Shown here one piece after another: positions 22,201-32,151 of a stretch of DNA of 64,000 nucleotides. This DNA is from Phytophthora colocasiae (taxonomy: Eukaryota; Oomycota; Peronosporomycetes; Peronosporales; Peronosporaceae), in NCBI GenBank assembly GCA_018806915.1, contig JAGKQI010000105.1, forward strand, positions 186,001 to 250,000, written 5' to 3'. How positions within the stretch are numbered: position 1 is the first letter of the stretch; each line of letters begins with the position of its first letter. The notes below the pieces were generated by a model, which saw nothing but the letters and a program-made list of their open reading frames with translations, was not told the origin of the DNA and made no database searches. A program made the translations under genes and the position numbers.

Positions 22201-24327
22201 AAGACCGATAGCCGTCGTGCCCTTGCCATAACTACGGCCGCCGATACTGCACTTACGGAACTCCATCTTGTTGCACGTAAGGGTGCCCGTCTTGTCGGAG
22301 AAAATGTGTGAGATCTGGCCCAGTTGTTCATTTAGCTGCATGTTACGCACGTTCATCGGAGTGCCACTCTCTTCGTCGTACATGTCAAGATCGCGCTCCA
22401 TGAAGAACCCTTGCAAGGCTTTCACAAGCGTAATGGAAACATAGAGAGTAATAGGCACCATCGAGGCCAGCGTCGTGAAGAAGTACACGAACGTCTCGAT
22501 AAAAGTGTCATCCCAGCCTTCTAGATGTAGATACGTCGGGAGAGTTAGTCCGTTCATCCAAATTCGGTCTCCAATGGCGCCGACCAGCGACATTAGCACC
22601 AGAATGACGACAACAACAATCACTTGTCTGTTGGTCATCTCATCGATGGACGATACCTTCACAGGGAATTCATCACCAGAGCTCATCATGATTTTGCTAT
22701 CGATGCCAGTGTTCACAACCAAGCCATAGACGAAACTGGTGTTTCGCAGTTTACTGCCGCGAAGCAGCATGTTTTTCAGCGTAAGAGGGATGGCATCCGC
22801 GCTGCCTCCGTTCGGGTTTTCCTCCAAATACATCGTACCCGAGAACGTGTTGATATCGCCGTTCGGAAGCTCGCTTTCAACGTACCCCTGGACGATGTAC
22901 CCCGCTTCCTCCTCATTTATAAACATATTGCGAGTGGGCTGCGGTGTCTCTCGTAGCTTGAGGTTCGTCTCACCATCCAAGTTCTTGGTTTCCACGTAAC
23001 AGAGCCCCATATTCCCACCTGAGCGAGCACCTTCAGCAGGAATCACAGCCATAATCATGATATCGGCCGGGAGGATCTCATGGTTAGCCACCTTGACAAA
23101 GTCTCCCACCTTGAGCTCACGCCACTCCACCTCCTCGAACTCCCGCAGCTGACGATTGTAAACTCGGGTCTTGGCAGAGTTTGCAAGGTCATCAGCGACG
23201 TGCCGTTTGTAGTCTTCGTACCCGGCAAAGATGGCGTCAATGACAATCACAATAGCAAGAGGAATAAACTGGAGAGGAACTCCGTCCGTGGGGGAAACGG
23301 ACGGGATGATCTGGAAAATACCGATGAGTAGGAAATACAGGTTGGCCGTCTTCTGGAACGTCAGATACAGGAACACAGGCACGAAACTCCACCACGTGTA
23401 CTGCGACGTCTTGACCTCGTTGGACACGAAAAAGTCCTCTCCTTCCTCAGCTCCATCTCCATCTTCTGTAGGTGCAACTGGTTCACGCTTGGGTGCGTTG
23501 TTCCCGTCATTAATCTTGACGATCTTATACTGTTTGCGTTGGCTAATGGGCGCTCCCTGCGAGTCTACAGACATTAAGCTGCTCATTCTACCGAGCAATT
23601 TGTGGCTGTTCTTTGGGGTCATAGTTTGTCCTCCAGCTGAGCCGTTCTTGGCACTAGTAGCCTCCGTCCCTGTCTGGTTACCTCCCTGGATATTAGCCAT
23701 CTCCCGTTCAAAGTCCGTCATCGGTACGGGCGATCCCTGGTCTGTAAACCCTTCATTTCTGTTCTGTTCTTCTTGCTTTCTCGCTCGAACTCTTGACCGT
23801 AATGACGCAGCATTAGCTGGATCAATATATCTCGTCGTAGAGCGCGTATTCTGTCGGAATCGCAATGTACGTGGCAAATTACGATAGAACATCCGCCAAC
23901 TCTCCGTACGGAAATAACCCTGTTGAGCTGCAGGAGGAGCTGCTGGTCTCTGGTTCGAAAGTAGATCAGCACGTGTCGGTGCTTCACTCACATCGTCGTC
24001 CAGCAAACGTTGACGGAAGTTTAACAACTGGCTAGACGTGAGTGTACGGAAGAGCTCGGAATTAGGACGTTCTTTAGGCAGGTCGGACGATCCCGGTGGC
24101 TCTCGAGGCAGCACGTCCACTGTCTGGTTGCGGTGGAAGTATCTGGACGGGTTAAAGGCCCCGCGCTCGCCCGATACGTCACCCACTGTGGCTCGAAGAG
24201 GAGACGCTGTGCGCGCGTTAAAGGCGGCATTAGGCTCACTATTGCGCGCTTGAGGCGACGGCTGCAGCCGGTGGTACTGCGCCTGCGTGGGCGGCGGCTC
24301 GTTTCCGGCGTCGCTCGCCCGGTCCAT
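19228..24327 (-). CDS. P4-type phospholipid flippase ATPase
   Basis: 1699 residues in one frame from the ATG at 24327. The family signatures are in order: DGETNLK near 450 (A-domain), DKTGTLTCNKMEF near 679 (phosphorylated Asp), SPDELALV, GDGANDVPMIQ near 1149, then a C-terminal membrane block. P4-ATPases, usually with a CDC50 partner, move phospholipids from the outer to the cytosolic leaflet of plasma membrane, Golgi or endosomes. The length exceeds the usual 1100-1400: about 310 residues precede the first membrane helix, Ser/Arg/Pro-rich with no domain, and a soluble C-terminal tail of about 250 residues ends in Arg/Glu-rich sequence. Both tails are probably regulatory (inference). An Inr-like element lies 43-58 bp upstream. 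Confidence 0.95.
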   Translation of the reverse strand: MDRASDAGNEPPPTQAQYHRLQPSPQARNSEPNAAFNARTASPLRATVGDVSGERGAFNPSRYFHRNQTVDVLPREPPGSSDLPKERPNSELFRTLTSSQLLNFRQRLLDDDVSEAPTRADLLSNQRPAAPPAAQQGYFRTESWRMFYRNLPRTLRFRQNTRSTTRYIDPANAASLRSRVRARKQEEQNRNEGFTDQGSPVPMTDFEREMANIQGGNQTGTEATSAKNGSAGGQTMTPKNSHKLLGRMSSLMSVDSQGAPISQRKQYKIVKINDGNNAPKREPVAPTEDGDGAEEGEDFFVSNEVKTSQYTWWSFVPVFLYLTFQKTANLYFLLIGIFQIIPSVSPTDGVPLQFIPLAIVIVIDAIFAGYEDYKRHVADDLANSAKTRVYNRQLREFEEVEWRELKVGDFVKVANHEILPADIMIMAVIPAEGARSGGNMGLCYVETKNLDGETNLKLRETPQPTRNMFINEEEAGYIVQGYVESELPNGDINTFSGTMYLEENPNGGSADAIPLTLKNMLLRGSKLRNTSFVYGLVVNTGIDSKIMMSSGDEFPVKVSSIDEMTNRQVIVVVVILVLMSLVGAIGDRIWMNGLTLPTYLHLEGWDDTFIETFVYFFTTLASMVPITLYVSITLVKALQGFFMERDLDMYDEESGTPMNVRNMQLNEQLGQISHIFSDKTGTLTCNKMEFRKCSIGGRSYGKGTTAIGLAARMRNDFKGDRTVEEESADENDIPLLDARMEMPAPNVNFKDKTLWRDMHNKNHPQSEKIEEFMMLLALCHGVLIERLDPTEDDLTPPVHYSASSPDELALVCGAKYFGYEFIDREPGNVSVKKPNGVVDIYDILEVFEFDSNRKRMSVIVQRRKRDDELRLMSESEEEDVLMLTKGADSMLFPRLAPMSENNLQIRESTEKHLEAFAQDGLRTLVVCAKKISPKVWEQFYAQYRHVSADLSEVEAKSRGEPNAIDNLQDQLESNLELLGATAIEDRLQDGVPETMESLAKAGICIWVLTGDMEETAINIGYACRLLNNDMERHVINASKYRTKGSILRKLDKIFHSIHDATDDASHTSTVAAHSVLSPPSGQVEHALVIDGASLSKILEDPLHNLHLLRVSLLCKVVVACRVSPQQKAQLVELVKLNVPESHTLSIGDGANDVPMIQSAHIGVGISGQEGLQAVNSSDYALGQFRFLSNLILVHGRWNYNRVAALVVYTFYKNITYNVSMFWYTLWPTAYSGTMIYSALIQQGYNLFFTALPIVVFSAYDKDLPKKTVLEFPTLYHPEVRKTSFFSHKMFWKWIFLGIIDSVGIYFVILAAGWNIERGGNTMEYLSMETLGWTILCIVVNARFCLMVNSWDILEIGSMALTIIALYLFQYVIDQIDWSYDTDSLPWQFGRAQFWLGQVFAVVAILLKDFIYEGGRRRFVPEYLDLVKESQEEKSISREELAEFKPPQVNYLNPELAGMIDYQDRRVHESVPVRYTAHGRSKLYTGFAFDQPANIVNWILTGTNNNGGQNSRKSINADVRHMILNSDDPVFFENQRYQPFCGYGSSFPGYLLPTDRKRWSDRSGKISAQAIPLAGLELNMDAPGCDAEGWVYENDFAFFPSTPPDEVDELEEELDLGVSITDTRSSNGTFLSSRKKNKKKKAKKPRPHHGFVRRREWKLSEEYKAQEAAREEEERRRESNLSSISAVQVEDDHRQSTVSA

Positions 24328-25426
24328 TAGCTGAAGTGTCGAGGGCGGTGGGGTATTCTATCGACTGAGCGATTGCGGAAGTGGCGAATATTTTTGAGCG
24401 CCGCGAGTAATCGCAAACGTATTGGAAAGTTTGTAACTATTGATTTAGGTTTAAAAGAGGGTTTGGGGGTAGAGTTTAAAAGACAGAGGTTGGGCGTAGT
24501 AAACAGGAGATAGAGAAGGGGAGATAAAAAAGGTGTCTCAACCGTTGTGAGCTTTTACTCTTATCGGATACAAGTGTGAGGACGGCATGTAGATCGATGC
24601 AGGTTGCATCAGGATTATCTGTCGGTAACGCTCATCGACGGACTAACTGGTAGAATTTTAAGCTGTCAGTTTTCCATTCCGACGTTGCTTTTGCGTAGAC
24701 TCTTTCTGGACGTAAAATTAAATACTGGTGCAACAGCACGCATGCAATACTAGAGACTGACTTACATACGTGTACTTTTGTGAAGGAAGGTGGTTCTCTG
24801 GCAGCAGCGTTGTGCACGTGAATTTTGTACCGTTTCAAAACCGAATGTGTGGCAAACTGCACTTACCGCGTAATCGACTGGCTTCTTGTGTATCATGCAG
24901 GCGTAATCAGCGCGACCGAGTGGACCCTTGCAAATTGCAATCCCAGCCTGCGTGCGCTGTTCTGACAGGCATGCACTGCTTGCTTGGCATCCCTGCAACT
25001 GGACAACTCCATTGGCGAGTGTTGGCTTGAAGTACAGCGTGATCGCTGCCAGTGTGTCCCAACCTGTTGGACAGCCGGCCATCTTGCTGCGTGAAAAACA
25101 TTGGTTTGGGCCGTCTCATGCCCATGCAAACAGACTCTGGGACGCTTCGAGCAAACCACACATCTAGCCAAGTGGTCGACAACGGCAGCCACTCCCAACG
25201 CAAAAGCACAACGATTTCCTCCGCAATGCTGACGGCAACCAGTCAAGACATAAAATGTTCGACTTGAATTGCAGTAATTTAGCCAATTGCAGGCATCCTA
25301 TATCATCGCTGTATGTTGTGTGTTGGTGCTGTGTTGCTCGCCTAATGCTCGTGAAGGATCGCGTGGCCAGCTCCTACGCGCTCTCAGAGACCTGCGTAAG
25401 GGCAAATATCCAGCACAACAATTAGT
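24328..25426. other. Intergenic between two minus-strand genes
   Basis: Promoter region of the flippase and 3' flank of the RNA-binding protein gene. Frames on both strands at 24760-25260 are open for up to 117 codons but are Cys/His/Arg-rich without a known domain. I cannot support a gene. Confidence 0.45.
24370..24385 (-). promoter_or_regulatory. Possible oomycete initiator element for the flippase gene
   Basis: On the minus strand the bases read GCCACTTCCGCAATCG, sharing the TTYYNCAWT core of the oomycete Inr consensus, and sit 43-58 bp upstream of the ATG at 24327. Several positions differ from the consensus, so this is weak. Confidence 0.25.
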
Positions 25427-27558
25427 TTAATCAATCTCAAGGTGATCACGCCAAAGTGCAAATCGTACCTGGTCACTGGATCCAGTCGCCTCCGCTCCAT
25501 CGCCAGCTTCTGCGGAAGCAGACGCCGCTGCGGTGGGCGAGTCGCTCTGCGTCAGCTCGGCTGGTGCTTCTTGTGTTTCGACCCACCCCATCTCCAGCTG
25601 CTTGTCGCCGAACACGTTGCCGTGGTTTAATGCGGCTTGACCCCCGTACCGGTCCTGGAACTTGATAAAACCTTGCTCGGGTGCCGTCTCGTCCATTACA
25701 ACACGTTCCACCGCACCAAAGTTGCCGAAGTGCTGAGTTAGCACCACAGGGTCACGTGCCTCTTCCGGAAGATTCGCCACCTTCACGATCGTAGTGCGGT
25801 TGTCCAGGGTATGCGAGCCTCGGCCATAGCCTCCACGACCCCGGCCACCACGCCCTCCTCTGAATCCACGACCTGCAGACCACCGACCGCCGCGGCCTCC
25901 CCGACCTCCAGCCTCAGCCTCCAACGCGCTAAGCTCTGCCTTCAGTCCGTTTAAATCTTCACCTGCTTCCTGTGCCGCACTAGGAGAAACAGCCGAATGA
26001 CGCGGGGTTAACGCCTTGAGCTCTGACGATAACGCTGTGATCTTGTTCAGGAGGTCGCGCTTCTCCGCAATGGAGAACTGCGAACTGTTTGCGCTCATTC
26101 GCTCCAGCAGCTCCTTCTGCTGAGCCAATTGACGCTTGATCAGATCCTCCTTCTGCTTCTTCAACGCACGCTGCTTCTCCAGCAGCTCCCGCTTCTGTTC
26201 CAATACCTTTCGACCCTTCTCTAATGCTGCTGCTCGCAGCTCTTCGGCAGTCATGCTATTCTCAGGCATCGCGTCAGCAGATTCTCCCTCAGCTCCTTCC
26301 GCATTGTTTCCAGCATCTTCACTAGCGGCTGGCGCGGCACCTTCTCCATTTTCTTCTTTTGCTGCACTCTCCGGCTGATCAGCGGTGGCTTCCTCAGGGC
26401 TCTGAGCATCGTGTCTGGCCCACTTTACTGAAATAAATCGATTGTTGCACACAGGGAGGGGCGAGTGGAAGGCCTTCTTGGCTTCCTCCTCAGTCGCATA
26501 CTGAACAAAGGCACATTTCGCACTTGGCCGCATTTGCACGTTCACCACGTTGCCAAATTTGGAGAAGTGTAGGCTCAGCATAGTCATGTTGACATACTTG
26601 GGGTCCACATGTCTAACATGTAGCGTCGTTTTCGCCGTGGGGACATCCCCATTCTCTCCATCCTTACCACCACGTCCCGGGAAGAAATTGCCACGCCCTC
26701 CCCGACCTCCGCGACCTCCAGGGGGGTAATACTGACCACGTCCGCCCATCGGATGCGGCATCATCATGTGTGGTGGTGGCATCATTCCGTTCTCCCCCAT
26801 GTACATATTCGGGTCAAAGTCTGGTGGGTACCCAGCGCCACGAGGAGGCTGAAAGTGTGGTGGCCACATCCCTTGGGGTGGCATTCCCCACTCCGGAGGA
26901 AAATTCCGACGGCGATCGCCTCCCATTCCGTAAGGTGCCGGTCCACGTCCTCCCATGGGTCCTCCGTGTGAAGGATACGGCTGACGTCGATCTCTCCTGG
27001 GACTTCCCTGATGCCTCTTGTTGTCTCCATCTCTAGGACGATCTTCATCACGACGTCGCTTGTTATACCTCCTCTGCTCCTCCTCATCATCTGAAGGGGT
27101 ACGTTCACGTCGCCGACTGTAATTATCGTCATATCCATTGAAATTCCCGTCGCTAGGCGCTTCGTTGTTGGCTCGACTCGTATTATTGGCTTTGAAGGAT
27201 CCATCAGCTAATGCTTTGAACAATTTTGCTACAAAACCCGTTGTCTCTGCATAAAACAATAAAAATTAATAAATGATTCCCCAACTTCCACAAGATCTCG
27301 ACGTACCATCACCAAGGAACTCCTCAAGCTTAGAGACACAAGTGTCTTGTAATCCTGGCTTCTGCGGATCGTTCTGCACTAAAGCCAGCACGTATTTACT
27401 CAACACTTCCGGGTCGGCATCACATCTATCAGCCGAAAACAAACATTAAATTATCACAACAATTTTATAAAAATAAACATAAATAATAGCTAAACGCACA
27501 CTGGCTCGAGGCTGCGGATCAACCACTCGCGCAGGAACTCCTTGTCTTCTCCGTCCAT
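25427..27558 (-). CDS. RBM26/RBM27-like RNA-binding protein
   Basis: Exons 27558-27500, 27425-27307 and 27246-25427 (introns 74 and 60 nt) join to 665 residues. Splicing restores a well-known N-terminal PWI-like block, SLEPVCDADPEVLSKYVLAL then DETTGFVAKLF, as in human RBM26/RBM27. An Arg/Asp-rich region (about 95-150), a Pro/Gly/Met-rich region and RGG repeats follow. RRM1 lies at about 265-335 (TLHVRHVDP, KCAFVQYAT), a coiled coil at about 385-455, a second RGG block, and RRM2 at about 545-620 (IVKVANLPEEA, QGFIKFQD). Human homologs work with the nuclear exosome targeting machinery. The CCCH zinc finger of human RBM26/27 is not visible here. It is divergent with the glutaredoxin gene. Confidence 0.88.
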
Positions 27559-27947
27559 ACTGGATCTGCTGCGGTTGGCTGGCTGGAGAGAGAGAGAGAG
27601 AAAGCGCGCGCGATGAAGGGCCTACTACTGCTCGCAAGCGGGGAATAACTGCCTGGAGAAGTCCGACCAACCAATGAAAATGATGCGATATTGCGTAAAA
27701 CTAAGAGCATTTCAGCCAATCAACAGAGACTTTTCAACCCTTGTTATTTTCATCCAATCACAGAATTTATTGTACTAATTATGCGCCAATGGATGACGGT
27801 CGCCTGGCTTTGTACATGTATACTGATTTTTACACTCCGAATTACGGCCAAATCGGAGTAAGGCGAAGAGTGTATGGGTTAAAACTGTTTGACGGACCCG
27901 CCAAACCCGCCCGACCCGCCATTTCATTACAATAAGTACCAAGTGAT
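27559..27947. promoter_or_regulatory. Divergent promoter region
   Basis: 389 bp between the starts of the RBM26/27-like gene (minus) and glutaredoxin (plus). It holds a CT/AG dinucleotide run (about 27584-27604) near the minus-strand start. No specific element can be assigned. Confidence 0.4.
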
Positions 27948-28436
27948 ATGGGAGCTGCAACTTCGCGTGAGAATGAGGCGGCAGCGGCCGAGTTTGTGGA
28001 TCGTATGACATCGGAGAATGGTGTCACGGTCTTCAGCAAGAGCTACTGCCCATATTGCAACCTGGTGCGGCAAGAATTTCGTCTTGGCAGCTTTTGAAAC
28101 GTTAAAAATTAATTCGAGGGATAAATCTTCAGGCTAAAGGGGTATTGGACGAAGCTGGAGTGAAGTATCACGTCGTGGAGCTGGACCACAAAAATGATGT
28201 TCCTACTGGTGCGGAGATTCAGAGCGCACTAGCTTCTGCAACGGGTAAGGACAAATGACAAATAACTTATGTAGCAATTGACTTTGGGCTGACAGAATTT
28301 TATTGTACGGGTAGGACGTCGCACGGTTCCCAACGTCTTTATCAAGAAGGAGTCGATTGGTGGTGGCACTGATGTCCAGGCTCTCTTTCAGTCCGGGAAA
28401 TTGACCGAGATGCTACGCACGGCTGGAGTTATGTAA
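27948..28436 (+). CDS. Dithiol glutaredoxin
   Basis: Exons 27948-28064, 28133-28244 and 28315-28436 join to 116 residues; the introns are 68 and 70 nt. The active site CPYC is at 34-37 (SKSYCPYCNL). GRRTVPNVFI carries the cis-Pro, and the GGGTDVQAL motif binds glutathione, as in classical class I glutaredoxins. It reduces disulfides and glutathione-protein mixed disulfides with glutathione. The N-terminus MGAATSRE fits a myristoylation site (Gly2, Ser6), so a membrane-bound pool is possible (inference). No organellar transit peptide is apparent. Confidence 0.93.
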
Positions 28437-29281
28437 GGAAGACGAATGACTTTTCACCTGATGCACGATGCAGCGGACAAGTATGAATCAAGACGGCGTT
28501 TTTACGATTAGCTATCTCGATAATGCTGTGAAAATTGGATTCGGTTTTCTACAATCCATGTCCCCGTGGCTTTCCTGCTGCTAAAGGCAATGCAACATTG
28601 TTTGCCAATCCGCTCGAGACACATGATTTCAACTGTTTGATACCTTTACCAAACTCTTTTTTTTCAACGACAACAATGAATGATTTTGCAAGTAAGTTTT
28701 CCGCATATTAACGATGAAATAAGAGCCTAGATACTTGAGTGTTGCCAAGGGGGGGCGGGGGTCTTTTGCAATACAGGGCTCATCGATGCTACAATGGAAT
28801 GGCACGGCACAACAGATAGGTCGGTTGGTTAACTTGTATTTGCCTGCTACCAGGATTTAAACAACACAGCGGAGGGTCATTAAGAATAAAACTTCAGCAA
28901 GTGCCTTCAGGCTTGACTACAGCAACGAGTTTAGCGCAAACTGTGGCGGAGAAAAGGCTGCAGAGTTTGCACTTGAAATAAAGTAAGTGGCGTACATGTA
29001 TTACATTGTGCTGCTTCATGCGATGGAGGCAACCTCTAAAAACGTGCTCGTTAATACCTAAAAATGAGACGAGCCCCAAACTTTCACTACCGTTCAAATA
29101 CCGCTGACGTCGTCATCGTCATGGATCCAAGTCAATACAAATGTCGAGTCAACATTGCACATCTCCCTCATCGTAAAAACCGATCCACAATGGTCGGTAT
29201 CGACATCTCATTGGCTGAAATCAAGCTCTGAAAACGTAGCTGATCAAATTCGCATTTATCAATTCTCCTTCCCCTGCATCA
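28437..29281. other. Intergenic
   Basis: 3' flank of glutaredoxin and promoter of the oxidoreductase gene. A G-run (GGGGGGGCGGGGG, about 28750) is the only feature of note. No gene seen. Confidence 0.5.
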
Positions 29282-30562
29282 ATGAGCAAACCGTTCGACG
29301 TGATCGTGTATGGCGCCACAGGCTTCACAGGGTCCCTGGTGGCCCGATACCTTGCAGCCGAGCAAGAGTCGGCGCTCAGCAATCCTTCGGCCTTGAAGTG
29401 GGCTGTGGCAGCCCGTAGCGAGGCGAAACTGACGCAAGTCAAGGAGCAACTCAAGGAGAAACTTCCTGACGTCAAACCCGAGCTCATCGACGCCATTCCA
29501 GTCGTCATAGCAGACAGCAGCAACGAGGAATCGCTGATGAAGATGGTGCAGCAGACTAAAGTGGTGGTATCCCTTGTTGGACCCTACAAACTCTATGGAG
29601 AACTGCTGGTCAAGGCGTGCGCTGAAAACGGAGTGCACTACTGCGACCTGACAGGAGAGATTGTGTGGGTTGAAGAGATGACGGTAAAGTACGCGGCTAC
29701 AGCGGCCAAGACGGGTGCAGTGATCGTTAACTGCTGCGGCTTTGAGAGTATCCCGTCTGACATGACGACGTTCCTAGTGACCGACCACATCCGGAAGAAG
29801 TACAACTCGAGCACAGGCACACTCAACTTTTACTTTACGGAGTTGAAGGGCGAGGCAAGCGGAGGCACACTCGCGTCCGTCTTCGCTATGATGGAGACAT
29901 CGTCCAGTAAGCAGTTGCTGGCATCGCGTAATCCGTTCTTCCTCACGGACGAGAAGACGATCGCGGAGAAGCAGCAAGCGGGACTGGTCAAGGCCAACAC
30001 GAGCGGCATTTCCGTGAGTTACGATAAGGCAATGGGTTTCTGGCACTCGCTGTTCATTGGCGGCTCGGTGAACCAGGCAGTGGTGCACCGTAGCAACCAT
30101 CGGTTGGAGAACAAGTACGGCAGCAACTTCGTCTACAGTGAGCGTATGGCCATCGGCGGCTTTTTCATGCAATTGCTTGCCACCTTCGGAACGGTCTTAG
30201 TGAGCACGTTATTGTACTTTGGCTGGACTCGCGCTCTGCTCAAGAAATTGGCACGTGCTCCTGGTCAAGGTCCGTCGGAGGAATCTATGCTACAGGGATA
30301 CTTTGTAGCGGAGGGTGCAGGCTACTCGGATGACGGCAAGCTGGTCGTCAAGGTTAAGACGGTGGGTTCGGGTGATCCAGGCTACCGTCTTACGTCGCGC
30401 CTCATCTCGGAGTGCGCGTTCTGTTTGGCCAAGGGAGAGTTTGGCGAGGCAAAGAGCTTGAAGGGCGGCTTTTACACACCAGCAAGTGCATTCGGCCATA
30501 AGTTGGCCGATCGTCTGCAAACCAAGAAGTTCATCACGTTCGAGCTCAAGGATGTGGCCTAA
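29282..30562 (+). CDS. Saccharopine dehydrogenase-like oxidoreductase (SCCPDH type)
   Basis: 426 residues, near the 429 of human SCCPDH. A Rossmann nucleotide-binding motif, YGATGFTGSLVARYL, lies at residues 9-23. GPYKLYGELLVKACAENGVHYCDLTGE (about 99-126) and the block NCCGFESIPSDM (about 150-160) are typical of this family of membrane- or lipid-droplet-associated oxidoreductases. A hydrophobic segment (FMQLLATFGTVLVSTLLYFGW) lies at about 295-318. The substrate of SCCPDH-like proteins is unknown; despite the name it is unlikely to be the lysine-pathway enzyme. Single exon. Confidence 0.9.
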   Translation: MSKPFDVIVYGATGFTGSLVARYLAAEQESALSNPSALKWAVAARSEAKLTQVKEQLKEKLPDVKPELIDAIPVVIADSSNEESLMKMVQQTKVVVSLVGPYKLYGELLVKACAENGVHYCDLTGEIVWVEEMTVKYAATAAKTGAVIVNCCGFESIPSDMTTFLVTDHIRKKYNSSTGTLNFYFTELKGEASGGTLASVFAMMETSSSKQLLASRNPFFLTDEKTIAEKQQAGLVKANTSGISVSYDKAMGFWHSLFIGGSVNQAVVHRSNHRLENKYGSNFVYSERMAIGGFFMQLLATFGTVLVSTLLYFGWTRALLKKLARAPGQGPSEESMLQGYFVAEGAGYSDDGKLVVKVKTVGSGDPGYRLTSRLISECAFCLAKGEFGEAKSLKGGFYTPASAFGHKLADRLQTKKFITFELKDVA

Positions 30563-30723
30563 GACAGTAAGGCTTTAGGTAGTTTTTAGTAAGGTGCATG
30601 AAAAGTGTGTCCGATTTACTGGAAGATCCAAGTTGAAGCGACGGAGAATCAAACAAACACTGCGGATCTTTCGTTGTGACTATTCGCACTCGAGTTGTTT
30701 GCATCAGGATCAATTATCTGCTA

Positions 30724-31926
30724 ATGGGGAACACTACCGGACGAGAATTGAGTCCGGCAGAGCGAGGACGTCGTCCTAATGACAAGGAGATGCTCGTGCT
30801 ATTCAAGATGCAGCGAGTCTTGTTCCATCGACTAGTGGCATCTCCAGAGGTGCGCTTGCAACGATACATGTAACCTGCTCATTACGAATGTGCTAACCAT
30901 CTCTACGAAAAGCACCTGCAATTGCTACAGCGATATTGGACAACAAGTTTCCGTCGCAAGCACCAAATGCCAGCGTTCGTGCTGATAAGCGACTTGTGGA
31001 TGGAGGCGGGTTTCACGGATTCCAATCCGGCGGCCGACTTGAATCCTATGGGTGAACTTGGCCTGCAGTGTCTTGTGTTCTTTGTTGAGACGTATCCGGC
31101 CGAGACAGCCATGATGCGGCGTGGACGAGGAGGATACCCTTTCGCCAAAGCTGCAGTCGCAATTGTGCGCTCTTTGAGCTTGACAATGCACCTGATGGAC
31201 GACACTGGCAACCCAGGACCGTTCCCCGTGACCAACGCATTGTTCTGGCAGCTTTTTGAGCACGATGACGGCTTCTTCCAACTCTTCTCACTAGCTTTTT
31301 TGACGTTCGAAGAGCTCTTCTGCGAGGAAGTGGCAGCCAACCTGTGGATGAGAGATCTGGCCATGTGCTCGATGGTTGTTGTGGACAAACTGGTTGCTGT
31401 TGTTGAGGTAAAGTTGATGGGGAGGCTGAAGAAGGCCCCACTCAAGCTCGAAGACTTGCAAGATCTATGCAGCAACGGCCGACAAGTTGTCCATAGGACG
31501 GTACTCGACGGTAAGGTTAGCAGATCTTCATCAACAGGCAGCGAACCGGGCACTGCCTCACGTTGGACTCAACACCAAACGAGCGGTAGGAAGAACATGC
31601 GAGAGGTTGGAAAAGCTTGGGGGACGAAGAAGGCGGAAGAAGTTCCCAAACAAAAAAACTATCGGTTGAAGCCGCGTATGCCTGAGATTGAACGCCCCAA
31701 CTACAACAGCTCACAGGCGAGTGGAGTAAGCAGCGATGCTGGAGTCCCGAGACGTCACGAACCTGCAGAAAGTGAAGACGTTGCTGATGAGGAAGACGGC
31801 CAAGCAGCATCAGAACCGACTGAAGATTTGTTCGCGGGCCTCGTCACCAAGTCCTTCGTCAATTCCAAAACAATCGACCAGGACGAACGGATTGAAACAC
31901 CCGTGCTGCTTGCACGTAGTTGCTAA
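30724..31926 (+). CDS. ELMO-domain protein with N-myristoylation signal
   Basis: Exons 30724-30849 and 30913-31926 (63-nt intron, phase 0) join to 379 residues. The start MGNTTGRE fits N-myristoylation. Residues about 55-190 match the ELMO/CED-12 domain: SDLWMEAGFTDSNP, ADLNPMGELGLQCLVFFVE and a following helical region with MHLMDD. The C-terminal 150 residues are charged and low-complexity. ELMO-domain proteins act with Rho/Rac or Arf-family GTPases in membrane and actin control; stand-alone ELMOD proteins are Arl2/Arf GAPs. The specific GTPase is unknown. A fragment of a second copy lies at 33526-33576. Confidence 0.8.
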
Positions 31927-31964
31927 CGGTTTACGACACTTTGCCATGACAATCGAGAAATGAA

Positions 31965-32130
31965 CGCATGCAATTAAATTCGTGTCATTCCAACTCTTGT
32001 CATAACTGCGAACATGGATCCGTTTTGCAGGCCATGTATGTAGCATTGGATGCAGTGCAGTGGCTGGAGATGATTTTGACCCACGAAATGCGATCAAACA
32101 CGGTGCAGACCTCGATAGACGCAGCGTAAA
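31965..32130 (+). pseudogene. Degenerate ankyrin-gene copy with internal deletion
   Basis: The stretch repeats landmarks of the ankyrin gene at 33716: CATGCAATT, GTGTCATTCC and then ATGGATCCGTT (start at about 32014). It jumps to sequence like 34100-34140 (GATGCAGTGCAGTGG versus GATGAGGTGCAGTGG), then to GGTGCAGACCTCGA (versus GGCGCAGACCTCGA near 34321). Translated pieces give HGADLD beside NGADLE. It has no usable frame and is read as a shrunken paralog. Confidence 0.5.
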
Positions 32131-32151
32131 AGTGTTTTTAAGCTTGAAATC

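Noticed and set aside
24760..25260. Overlapping frames on both strands, Cys/His/Arg-rich, considered as a small secreted protein or transposon relic
   Set aside because: No signal peptide and no motif I could place; the frames overlap on opposite strands, which suggests chance.
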